From NCBI GenBank assembly GCA_049323895.1, contig JBMOKT010000024.1, positions 4,883 to 68,882 of the forward strand: 64,000 bases of DNA. The letters are read 5' to 3'. The DNA comes from JBMOKT01 sp049323895 (GTDB lineage: Bacteria > Bacillota > Peptococcia > Peptococcales > BICA1-8). The notes under the pieces were generated by a model that was given only the letters and a program-made list of their open reading frames with translations, did no database searches and was not told the origin of the DNA. Within the stretch, counting starts at the first letter, position 1. Each line of letters opens with the position of its first letter. The translations under genes were made by a program, and so were the position numbers. This document shows positions 18,158-25,478 of this stretch, in pieces.

Positions 18158-18973
18158 TCATCCCCCCTGAACAACTATCTTATTAACAGCTCTAAACCAT
18201 ACCAGCCTTAAGATTGTTGCGGAAATAATCAGCCAAAAAACCTGTATGCCCAATGCTGAAAAAATCTCTTTTCCCGCCAGTTGACCTGCAAAAATTGAAT
18301 TAGGTATAAAGTAAATTCCTTGAAAAGGGAGAAACCGCACCAAGGATTCAAGCCAATCCGGGAAAAACCACAAAGGAATCATGGCTCCCGAAAAGAGGGA
18401 AATGGCAAAATAATAGATATCCTCCACCCCGCCTGTTTCAACCAGCCAGAAGGTGAATAAGCCAAAGGTGAGCTCAATGCAATAACGGATAAGAAAACCT
18501 AACATTGCTGAAGACAGGAATAACACCCATTGTATAGGTGAAGCAGGTATTATAGGTTTTAAGAAGACTATAAGGATTGTATAGATAGGAAGTATGGCTG
18601 TAAAAAAATAAAAAGCTATACTGCCGAAATCTGCGAAAAGAAGTCTGATAGGATAGTGGTAAGGACGAATGATTTCCGAAACAATATCCCCCGTCCTTAC
18701 CTTTTCTTGTATTTCCCATAGGGGTGTACCTGCGCTGTGGATGCCCTGAAGCAATTGGCTTATTAATACATAGCTGAAAACAGCCCTAAAGGTAACACCT
18801 GATACACTTTCTCTATTAAGGTATAAACCGTACCAAATAAATCCCCACATTAACAAGAAGACAACATTGGAAAATAAGCGCATCCAAGCTTCAAAGCGAT
18901 AAGCAGCTGAGCGCTGAAAGGACTTTTTTGTGAATTCCATATACATTTTCATACTTGCTTTAACCCCTGACAT
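18158..18973 (-). CDS. ABC-2 type permease (COG4587-like), first gene of the exporter operon
   Basis: The product has about 271 residues and six predicted membrane spans after an amphipathic start. The frame is open further upstream to 19042, but the ATG at 18971-18973 has a good AGGAG ribosome site eight bases away and gives the usual family N-terminus (M-S-G-V-K-A-S-M-K-M-Y), so I prefer it. It heads the operon permease-permease-ATPase. A REP-like element sits 80-110 bp upstream, so either transcription starts between that and the ATG or the gene is co-transcribed with the 4Fe-4S gene at 19108. Confidence 0.8.
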   Translation of the reverse strand: MSGVKASMKMYMEFTKKSFQRSAAYRFEAWMRLFSNVVFLLMWGFIWYGLYLNRESVSGVTFRAVFSYVLISQLLQGIHSAGTPLWEIQEKVRTGDIVSEIIRPYHYPIRLLFADFGSIAFYFFTAILPIYTILIVFLKPIIPASPIQWVLFLSSAMLGFLIRYCIELTFGLFTFWLVETGGVEDIYYFAISLFSGAMIPLWFFPDWLESLVRFLPFQGIYFIPNSIFAGQLAGKEIFSALGIQVFWLIISATILRLVWFRAVNKIVVQGG

Positions 18974-19050
18974 TGTGATGCTCCTTTTAATACTCTTCAT
19001 TAATATATCTTTGATTTTGCCTAAGAACCAATATTTTGTCAAATATCAAC

Positions 19051-19100
19051 AGGCAGGCAGGCAAGTGGGGACGGTTCTTGCTTGCTTTATTTTTGCCTGT
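19051..19100 (+). repeat. REP-like palindromic element, copy 2
   Basis: GGGGACGGTTCTTGCTTGC with a GCAAGT / GCTTGC stem (19061-19085) lies inside an outer CAGGCA ... TGCCTG palindrome. It sits just past the stop codon of the minus-strand 4Fe-4S gene (stop at 19108). Confidence 0.75.
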
Positions 19101-19107
19101 CTTTGTT

Positions 19108-19728
19108 CTAACTTTCCTGTGGCAGACCTACTTTCCTTTCATTATTTCCATACACATTCCTTTCTTTTGATTTTGCCAGAGCCAAATCGGAAACTGTATT
19201 AATCGGACATACTGTACACCATGTTCTAGGTAAAAATAGCATGCCCAGTAACAATCCTAAAATAGTTGTTGTCAACATCATCGAATACATCCTATAGGAT
19301 AAATGCACTACCCAACCGCTTAGTTCTCCCAATTGGAATATCTGAGGCATTTCTATCGGTAGTGCTAGAACCATAAAAAGCCTTATCTGTTCCATGGGCA
19401 GCATTCTACCTTTGGCTACCATTACCGTAGATAAAAACATTACAGATAGATTTACACTAAAATAACCCAACATAAACCATTTAGCTTGACCCTTGATCAA
19501 CCAAAGCGGGGTCCTGCCAAGGATATTTCTTCCTTTGAATAATTTGGTGAATAGGTTGGACCTTGGACAATAGGAAGTACACCAGGTCTTTTTCCTGTTT
19601 TTTGCTAACAGAACAAAAGGCAAAAACATACAGATAAATCCTAAAATACCAAAAGCAATATTAAAAAAACTCAACACAAAAAAGGTTAGGGTCACGAGAT
19701 ATAGGTATTTCACCCAATTTTTTTTCAT
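19108..19728 (-). CDS. 4Fe-4S-type membrane protein (NapH/CcoG-like, reduced)
   Basis: The 206-residue product has about four or five membrane segments and two cysteine clusters, W-C-T-S-Y-C-P-R near residue 50 and W-C-T-V-C-P near residue 170. Such Cys-x2/3-Cys-Pro pairs at membrane boundaries occur in the NapH/NosR/CcoG group of polyferredoxin-like electron carriers, but the usual terminal double-cluster ferredoxin domain is absent. It could bind one Fe-S centre using both clusters, or be a degenerate relative. No redox partner is adjacent. The upstream ribosome site is weak. Confidence 0.6.
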   Translation of the reverse strand: MKKNWVKYLYLVTLTFFVLSFFNIAFGILGFICMFLPFVLLAKNRKKTWCTSYCPRSNLFTKLFKGRNILGRTPLWLIKGQAKWFMLGYFSVNLSVMFLSTVMVAKGRMLPMEQIRLFMVLALPIEMPQIFQLGELSGWVVHLSYRMYSMMLTTTILGLLLGMLFLPRTWCTVCPINTVSDLALAKSKERNVYGNNERKVGLPQES

Positions 19729-19838
19729 ATTATCACTACTTTCTATTATGTCATCATACCCCCCAGGGGCATGTAGATATATTAAGCTAATTAAAACCTA
19801 ATGTCAATGCTTCGCTTAGCTGAAAATTGTGGAAATAG

Positions 19839-19871
19839 AAAAACCCCGCATTTTTTATCATCGGGGTTTTA
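19839..19871 (-). terminator. Intrinsic terminator after the RAYT transposase
   Basis: AAAACCCCG and CGGGGTTTT arms form a strong hairpin with a 13-base loop. On the minus strand it ends in a U-rich tract, about 45 bp past the RAYT stop codon. It is nearly symmetrical, so it could also work from the other strand. Confidence 0.75.
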
Positions 19872-19892
19872 TTACGGCTGTAAGAGTTCAGA

Positions 19893-19913
19893 CGGGAAAG
19901 GTGCTTGCTTGCC
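19893..19913 (+). repeat. REP-like element, degenerate copy 3 (left flank of RAYT)
   Basis: CGGGAAAGGTGCTTGCTTGCC is a diverged copy of the GGGGACGGTTCTTGCTTGCC element, ending one base before the RAYT stop codon (19914). With copy 4 on the other side it forms an inverted pair around the transposase. Confidence 0.6.
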
Positions 19914-20735
19914 CTAATTAGCCCTCAAAACTCTGCTAACCCGGGACTCGCTAATTCCTCCCACAATTTCTCCTATTTCCTTTAAAGTCAACGTGGACTT
20001 TTCCCGGATTTTTTTAATTGCCATATCTCGAAATTCTCTGGTGTTAATTAGGTCTTCTAAAGATATTTCCATGTTATTAGCAATTTCCTGGAGTTTTTGC
20101 TGACCCTGCTGTTTGTTTTTTATAAAATCCACTTTTTCGTGTAAAGGTAAAAAGAAACCTTCCTCAGACAATATTTTTTTCTCTATCTCAGATTCCTTTT
20201 CTTTCATGTACTTTTTATATTCAACAATGGCTTTATCTTTGTTATTGGACATAAGTTGTAATATCTTGAACCCATCTACTAGTCCCATATCTTCACCAGT
20301 TATGATACCACGATAACTACTCCATGGGTAATCCTGGGGATTCCTGGTGATACCAGCCTTAACAGGATTATTATGAATGTATTTACTAACTTCCAATAAG
20401 TATTCATTATTATCTATCAACCGGCTTTTAAAACGATCTTGAAATAAATGTCCTATTCGCTGGTGCTTTCTGTTAAATAGTGTGACATAACTTGTACCAA
20501 TACTTTTCATTATCTGTGAGATATCATTGCCATTATCATCAATAATTAAATGGGCATGGTTATTCATAAGGCAATAAGAATAAATAAAGAATTTGTATTT
20601 TTTCTTTACTCTGTCTATAATCTGCAGATACATTTCTTTGTCGCTGTTATCAAAAAAAATATTTTTTCTCTCGTTACCCCGTACCATAATATGATAGGTA
20701 CTAAACTTTTCTTTAATTCTAGCTATCCTAGGCAT
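19914..20735 (-). CDS. REP-associated tyrosine transposase (RAYT, Y1 Tnp/IS200-like)
   Basis: The 273-residue protein carries the Y1 transposase HUH motif H-A-H at residues 60-62 (NNHAHLII), the family N-terminus M-P-R-I-A-R, the conserved block L-F-Q-D-R-F-K-S, and Y-I-H-N-N-P-V-K-A-G containing the likely catalytic Tyr. A C-terminal helix-turn-helix-like extension (L-K-E-I-G-E-I-V-G-G) is common in this subfamily. RAYTs are single-copy, domesticated relatives of IS200/IS605 transposases that act on REP palindromes. Here the gene is flanked by inverted REP-like elements, the expected arrangement. It has its own AGGGGGAA ribosome site and a terminator. The frame is intact, so it is probably active or recently so. 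Confidence 0.9.
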   Translation of the reverse strand: MPRIARIKEKFSTYHIMVRGNERKNIFFDNSDKEMYLQIIDRVKKKYKFFIYSYCLMNNHAHLIIDDNGNDISQIMKSIGTSYVTLFNRKHQRIGHLFQDRFKSRLIDNNEYLLEVSKYIHNNPVKAGITRNPQDYPWSSYRGIITGEDMGLVDGFKILQLMSNNKDKAIVEYKKYMKEKESEIEKKILSEEGFFLPLHEKVDFIKNKQQGQQKLQEIANNMEISLEDLINTREFRDMAIKKIREKSTLTLKEIGEIVGGISESRVSRVLRAN

Positions 20736-20784
20736 AATAGCATTCCCCCTTTACAGTGAAACACTTCACTATTTACTGTTATTT

Positions 20785-20808
20785 CCAGGCAAGCAAGAAC
20801 CGTCCCCG
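20785..20808 (-). repeat. REP-like element, copy 4 (right flank of RAYT)
   Basis: Read on the minus strand it is CGGGGACGGTTCTTGCTTGC plus CTGG. It lies in opposite orientation to copy 3, about 50 bp upstream of the RAYT start and a few bases past the stop codon (20815) of the DUF3307 gene. Confidence 0.75.
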
Positions 20809-20814
20809 AAATTG

Positions 20815-21492
20815 CTAATTATGCAAATATACTATTAAGTTTATTGCAGTTAATATTATAAACTTTGTTTTAATTATGGCTGTTGAATAATAAAAACCAA
20901 AGAATTTTATGTAGATATAGTATAAAACTAAAAGTAATGCCCAGCCAAATCCCGTGAGCAGTAAACAACCAAAAAAGCATAAAGAAATAATACTATCAAT
21001 TACTCTTTCGTTTTTATAAAAAAAATCAGGCTTATTAATTATATACAAGTCTCTAATTATAATTTGGATGGCAATTGTAGTTACATATGTAAGAAGGATA
21101 AAAATAATAACGAATTTAATTTGGATATTGGAGATTGGAATGTTTCTTATTCCTTCATTACTCCCAAACATATATACTACCCCAAAAATAACTAATATAT
21201 GGATGATTTGGTCTGTTAAGAATAATATAAATTCTTTCCGAAAGAGTTTCTTTAGATGAATTTTAGAATAATCAATTAAAATATGAATTACCCCTGCAGC
21301 TAATGCAAATACAATGCCTTTTAACCCATAAATGCTCAGGAAAACAGCTTGAGTCAATGTGACTATAGAAACATGCAGCAGTAAACCATTGAATGAGCTA
21401 ACTTTCAGCTTAGCAACTTTATCCGTTTGCAAAACAAAATCCCCCATAAAGTGTGCCAGAAGAAATATTAATAATAGTTGGCTGTTTATCAT
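20815..21492 (-). CDS. DUF3307 family membrane protein
   Basis: The 225-residue protein has about six hydrophobic segments. The N-terminal L-L-A-H-F-M-G-D-F-V-L-Q-T-D block and the H-I-L-I-D-Y-S-K-I-H motif are hallmarks of DUF3307, whose function is not established. The start overlaps the stop of the HD-GYP gene by four bases, so the two are translationally coupled and may work together. The gene ends just before REP-like copy 4. Confidence 0.75.
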   Translation of the reverse strand: MINSQLLLIFLLAHFMGDFVLQTDKVAKLKVSSFNGLLLHVSIVTLTQAVFLSIYGLKGIVFALAAGVIHILIDYSKIHLKKLFRKEFILFLTDQIIHILVIFGVVYMFGSNEGIRNIPISNIQIKFVIIFILLTYVTTIAIQIIIRDLYIINKPDFFYKNERVIDSIISLCFFGCLLLTGFGWALLLVLYYIYIKFFGFYYSTAIIKTKFIILTAINLIVYLHN

Positions 21493-22658
21493 GACTGGTC
21501 AGAGACTTCTTTGTTTTTCATAACGGCAACAAAAGCATCAACAATCTGGGGGTCTAATTGTTTACCTGCTACCCTTTTTATTTCTCTCATGGCAACCTCA
21601 TGCTGAAGTCCTTTGCGGTAAGGCCTGTCAGTAGTCATTGCATCATATGTATCAGCCACAGCAATAATCCTGGCCTCCAATGGTATGTTCCTCCCTTTTA
21701 GACCCTCCCCATAACCTGATCCATCAAACTTCTCATGATGGTATTTTACTCCTGGAGTTATTTTCTTTAAAAGGGATACCTCACTCAGCATATTAGCACC
21801 AATGAATGTATGGTTCTTCATCATTTCAAATTCCTCATCATTTAGTTGCTCAGGTTTATTTAAAATATTATCCCTTATTCCTATCTTGCCAACATCATGT
21901 AGAACTGACATATATTCAAGTTCCTCCAATTTTTCATCGGATAAACCAAGATATTTGCCCATAGCTAGGGAGTACTCCGATACCCTTAAAGAATGACCTT
22001 TAGTATATGGGTCACGGGCGTCCACGGCATTAGCCAATGATTTTATGACCCCGATAAAGAGGTCACGCAACTCCTTATACAGCTTGGCATTCTCCAAGGC
22101 AATAGCTACCTGGCTGGACATAGCCTCCAGGAATTCCTGGTCCTCCTTATTAAAGATTCCTCCATCCCTTTTATTGATTAACTGCAGAACACTTATGGTC
22201 TTATCCTTATATTTTACCGGTATAGTCAGCATAGCTTTTTGCTTAAATTCTATTTTGTCACCGATGTCCCTTCTAAAACGAGGGTCCTCATTAACATCAG
22301 CTAAGTTTAATGGCTGTCCTTCCTTTGCTACCCATCCTGCTACACCGTCACCTATCTTCAGCCTTATTTCCTTGACTTGCTCTCCTTTTTCACCTAATGC
22401 AACTTCAAACCCAAGCTCCTGTCTTTCCTCGTCAATAAGGTAGAGGGAACTGGCTTCAGCATTAATTTCTTTTTTACTTATCTCCATGATTTCATTGAGC
22501 AGCGAATTTATTTTTATATTAGAGGTAACTTTCTTGCCTGTTTCTACAAGTTTTAGCAGTTTATTAATCCTTTTATTTTTTTTTCTAATATTTATCATTA
22601 ATATAATCTGTGTACATAGTAAAAGAAATAATAAAGCTGGTAAAATGTCATTTAACAT
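21489..22658 (-). CDS. GAF / HD-GYP domain protein (likely c-di-GMP phosphodiesterase)
   Basis: The 389-residue protein has one N-terminal membrane segment (about residues 5-25), a GAF sensor domain (about 45-190) and an HD-GYP domain (about 200-380). Catalytic features are visible: V-L-H-D-V-G-K-I-G, later K-N-H-T, then Y-H-H-E-K-F-D-G-S-G-Y-G-E-G-L-K-G, in which the third GYP residue is Gly rather than Pro, and V-A-D-T-Y-D-A-M-T. HD-GYP enzymes hydrolyse c-di-GMP. The GAF domain may sense a ligand or redox state. A c-di-GMP receptor (PelD-like) lies 17 kb away in the window. A GAGGGGAGAA ribosome site supports the ATG at 22658. Confidence 0.85.
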   Translation of the reverse strand: MLNDILPALLFLLLCTQIILMINIRKKNKRINKLLKLVETGKKVTSNIKINSLLNEIMEISKKEINAEASSLYLIDEERQELGFEVALGEKGEQVKEIRLKIGDGVAGWVAKEGQPLNLADVNEDPRFRRDIGDKIEFKQKAMLTIPVKYKDKTISVLQLINKRDGGIFNKEDQEFLEAMSSQVAIALENAKLYKELRDLFIGVIKSLANAVDARDPYTKGHSLRVSEYSLAMGKYLGLSDEKLEELEYMSVLHDVGKIGIRDNILNKPEQLNDEEFEMMKNHTFIGANMLSEVSLLKKITPGVKYHHEKFDGSGYGEGLKGRNIPLEARIIAVADTYDAMTTDRPYRKGLQHEVAMREIKRVAGKQLDPQIVDAFVAVMKNKEVSDQS

Positions 22659-22756
22659 GATTAGTTTGTTCTCCCCTCAAAAAAAGGTTATTTCATTTGT
22701 CTAAGTTTTATTATTTTTTTCTACAAATTCTATTTATTTCCTCTAAATACAAAAAC

Positions 22757-22784
22757 AAAATCGCCCAAACAAATGAGCGATTTC
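22757..22784 (-). terminator. Intrinsic terminator after the NHL/stalk gene
   Basis: AAATCGC and GCGATTT arms form a stem. On the minus strand it runs into TTTTGTTTTTG, directly after the stop codon at 22787. Confidence 0.7.
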
Positions 22785-22786
22785 AC

Positions 22787-24244
22787 TTAACTATCGGCTG
22801 TATAGACTTCTACCACTTTAGTTTCCGGTATCCATTCTACACTAAACCCTAAAGCTTCTGCCAAAAATCTTACATGAACCATTGCCCGATTTTCATGCAG
22901 TACCAGAGGGTCTTTTTCATATTTTAATTCTTTCTTCCATGTTCCTTTTGCAACCTCTATAACTCTTTCCTGGTCCAGCCAATTGACCCGAGCACCCCAC
23001 TCCTCACATATTTGTCTAAGAGGAACCATAGTTTTCCCTTCTGATAGATAAGGTTCTACATCGGGGAAAAGTATTTTTTTCCCATTAACAAGAACCTGTA
23101 TCTGACCAGAAATCTTTTGAATTTGACTCTTTAAAACATCCTGTTCTATGTTTATTACCCTTATCGAATTATTCCACATATCCGAGACATATAGTTTTCC
23201 CGAATCAAATAACATATGCACCGGACCATTAAGTAATGCTTCCTCTAGATTACCATCTTTTTTTCCAGATATATTAAGTCCAGCAATTGTCATAACCTTT
23301 TGGTGCGGAGTAATAGCACGAATCCTATGATTCCATGTATCGGCAATGAATATAGTTTGATCCTCGGCTACAAATAATCCCTTAGGAAAATTAAATTGGG
23401 CCCTTAAAGGATCACCGTCATCAAAACCACCTTGTGCGTAGTTGGTTCCCGGAACACTGCCATTCCTAGTCCCTGCAATGGTAGTAACTCCACTTTCGGA
23501 AATTCCCCTGATAACCTGGTTCCCGCTATCTGCTACATACAGTATGCCTGTTGGACCTATTGCAATATCACTTGGTTCGTTAAAGAGAGCTTTATCCTTG
23601 GCACCATCTTGATATCCACCGTCTTCGTTTTGCTTACCGGCAAAGGTAACTACGATACCCTGTGGAGTAATGATTCTTATAACATGATTTAGGGTATCAG
23701 CAACGTAAAGATTATCTGCCTTATCAATTGCTAAACCTATAGGGTAGTTGAATTGTGCTTTTGGACCAATACCATCTGCGTACCCCGCAGTTCCAGTGCC
23801 GGCAAATGTAGTTACTTTGTCCTTGGAAATTTTCCTTATCACGTGATTATTTGTATCAGTTACAAAAATATTTCCAGACGAATCAACTACCACATCCTTG
23901 GGCTTATCAAACTTTGCTGTAAGTGCTTCACCATCTTTAAAGCCACCCTTTGTAAAACCAAAGCTGTCGTTTTCGTCGGAAAAACCAGCCACAGTTACTA
24001 CTTGATCGCCTATAAGTTTTCTAATCCTATTGTTATTGCTATCAACTATCAATAAGTTATTATCAATATCTATACATAAACCGTAGGGGAAGTTAAACAT
24101 GGCATCTTTTGCGCTTCCATCCAGAAATCCCATCTCGCCGGAACCCGCTAGAGTATCTACCGTTAATTCATCGGCAAATATACAGCTTGGTGTTAACATG
24201 AATATTGCCGCGGCAATTATGAGCAGCCTAAATCTGATAAGCAT
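22787..24244 (-). CDS. Secreted NHL-repeat protein with C-terminal stalk (copper amine oxidase N) domain
   Basis: The product has about 485 residues. The ATG at 24244 is preceded by GGAGG at the right distance; an in-frame start 24 bases upstream lacks one. A signal peptide (about residues 1-24) is followed by six or so NHL blades, each with F-x-x-P-x-G-L/D-x-x-D plus D-T-x-N-H-x-I-R-x-I, forming a beta-propeller that binds proteins or polysaccharides. The last 100 residues are a stalk domain (M-V-P-L-R-Q-I-C-E-E-W-G-A and V-R-F-L-A-E-A-L-G), also present on the giant protein at 53099. It is third in the CHASE2 cyclase-FecR-NHL operon, so it may be an extracytoplasmic partner of the FecR protein. 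Confidence 0.8.
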   Translation of the reverse strand: MLIRFRLLIIAAAIFMLTPSCIFADELTVDTLAGSGEMGFLDGSAKDAMFNFPYGLCIDIDNNLLIVDSNNNRIRKLIGDQVVTVAGFSDENDSFGFTKGGFKDGEALTAKFDKPKDVVVDSSGNIFVTDTNNHVIRKISKDKVTTFAGTGTAGYADGIGPKAQFNYPIGLAIDKADNLYVADTLNHVIRIITPQGIVVTFAGKQNEDGGYQDGAKDKALFNEPSDIAIGPTGILYVADSGNQVIRGISESGVTTIAGTRNGSVPGTNYAQGGFDDGDPLRAQFNFPKGLFVAEDQTIFIADTWNHRIRAITPHQKVMTIAGLNISGKKDGNLEEALLNGPVHMLFDSGKLYVSDMWNNSIRVINIEQDVLKSQIQKISGQIQVLVNGKKILFPDVEPYLSEGKTMVPLRQICEEWGARVNWLDQERVIEVAKGTWKKELKYEKDPLVLHENRAMVHVRFLAEALGFSVEWIPETKVVEVYTADS

Positions 24245-24294
24245 ATACAAACCTCCACTTTCCCACAAATTGTACTCAACAATTGTAGAGAAAT

Positions 24295-25473
24295 TTAGTC
24301 CTTGTCCTTGTCCTTGTCCTTGTCCTTGTCTTTTTCGTTGCCTGCTTCACCTGGTGAATTATCCTTTTTGTCATTACTATGATTATTGCTATTACTGTTA
24401 CTGTTACTGCTTTCATTTCCATCATTGTTCACACCAGGTGGCGAATTTTGGTCAGCTACTGTTTCTTTTACTTTTTCCAATACTTCCTGCGGCTTAAAAT
24501 TGTTTTCTTCCTTTTCCACATTGATATCATAAAGGGGTTCAGTTTCTTGTCCGACTTGTCCCTTTAACTTTTCTTTTTCTTCTTTGACCTTATCCTCAGC
24601 AGTTTTTTTTACTCTTTTTTCCTCAATTATACTATCAATATCCTGTAATAGTTTTTTCGAGATTCCTTGAGGCTCTTCTTTAATTATTTCTAATAGAAAT
24701 AATTCCATTTTTTCCGTTTTTATATCTTGTTTTGCTATTGATTTTTCAGAAATGTCTTTTATTTCTTTGGGTGTTAACGGTTTAAGAGATTTCCTTTCCT
24801 GCCCGGCTATATCCTTGACAATTTCCTTTACTAGATGGTAGTCTAAAGTAATTTGTTGATTTGATTGTACAAGGACTTCCACTTCTTTTTCCTTGACATT
24901 GCCATATTCATCTTCAGCTTTTGCCGTTGAACGAGCTGATACAAAACCTTCCAAAACAAATACTTCAGTTTTACCTTCTCCACCACCGTTGTCATTAGTG
25001 CCGTCTAGCCCAGGATTAAAACCAACTAGAAATTTAGTTCCCCGAACTCCCATTAACGCCGTTGGGGTCTTTATTTCATATTTTGAATTAGTATTTAATT
25101 TCTTATTGATACTTGACCAGACCTTTCCTCCCCAAAGGCTTAGTCTTGTTTTTTCCGTGCTATTCTCATCGTCTCTTAACAATTCACTTAACAGCACTTG
25201 GGTATTTTCAGCAACTTTAAAATTGGTATCCTTATCGATTTCTACAGTAACCCAAGCTTGTCCATGTGTGATAATGGTGTCGCCTTGGGTTAAGCTCATT
25301 CCTTTGAAAGGAGAAAAATCTTTTTCTCCTCCCGCCTTTTTAATAAGGACATTTCCAGCAAAATCAGCCACCTTGGCCGCCCTTAATGTATCCGCCGCCA
25401 AGCTTGTACCAGTAAAAAACAATAATAAAAACAATATGGCTATATTAACAATGACAACTTTTTCTCTATTCAT
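24295..25473 (-). CDS. FecR-domain secreted protein with Lys-Asp repeat tail
   Basis: The product has about 392 residues, a signal peptide (about 1-27), a FecR domain (about 35-150, with G-D-T-I-I-T-H-G-Q-A and the G-V-R-G-T-K-F motif), a charged coiled-coil-like middle, and a low-complexity tail of Ser/Asn repeats ending in six Lys-Asp pairs. FecR domains on secreted proteins are frequently encoded next to CHASE2 cyclases. I favour the ATG at 25473; a GTG at 25482 overlapping the cyclase stop is an alternative. The tail is encoded by an in-frame hexanucleotide repeat (24297-24330) and could vary in length between strains. Confidence 0.8.
   Translation of the reverse strand: MNREKVVIVNIAILFLLLFFTGTSLAADTLRAAKVADFAGNVLIKKAGGEKDFSPFKGMSLTQGDTIITHGQAWVTVEIDKDTNFKVAENTQVLLSELLRDDENSTEKTRLSLWGGKVWSSINKKLNTNSKYEIKTPTALMGVRGTKFLVGFNPGLDGTNDNGGGEGKTEVFVLEGFVSARSTAKAEDEYGNVKEKEVEVLVQSNQQITLDYHLVKEIVKDIAGQERKSLKPLTPKEIKDISEKSIAKQDIKTEKMELFLLEIIKEEPQGISKKLLQDIDSIIEEKRVKKTAEDKVKEEKEKLKGQVGQETEPLYDINVEKEENNFKPQEVLEKVKETVADQNSPPGVNNDGNESSNSNSNSNNHSNDKKDNSPGEAGNEKDKDKDKDKDKD
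24297..24330 (-). repeat. Hexanucleotide microsatellite encoding (Lys-Asp)n at a C-terminus
   Basis: On the plus strand CTTGTC or TTGTCC units repeat about five times without interruption, ending at the stop codon of the FecR gene. A second short Asn/Ser-coding repeat lies at about 24375-24410. Confidence 0.8.
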
Positions 25474-25478
25474 CTGTC

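Noticed and set aside
18971..19042. Longer start for the first ABC permease at 19042
   Set aside because: The extra N-terminal residues are not family-like and lack a ribosome site, while the ATG at 18973 has AGGAG at good spacing.
24099..24497. A 132-codon plus-strand frame rich in Cys/Pro
   Set aside because: It is the antisense of the Lys-Asp hexamer repeat and the FecR tail.
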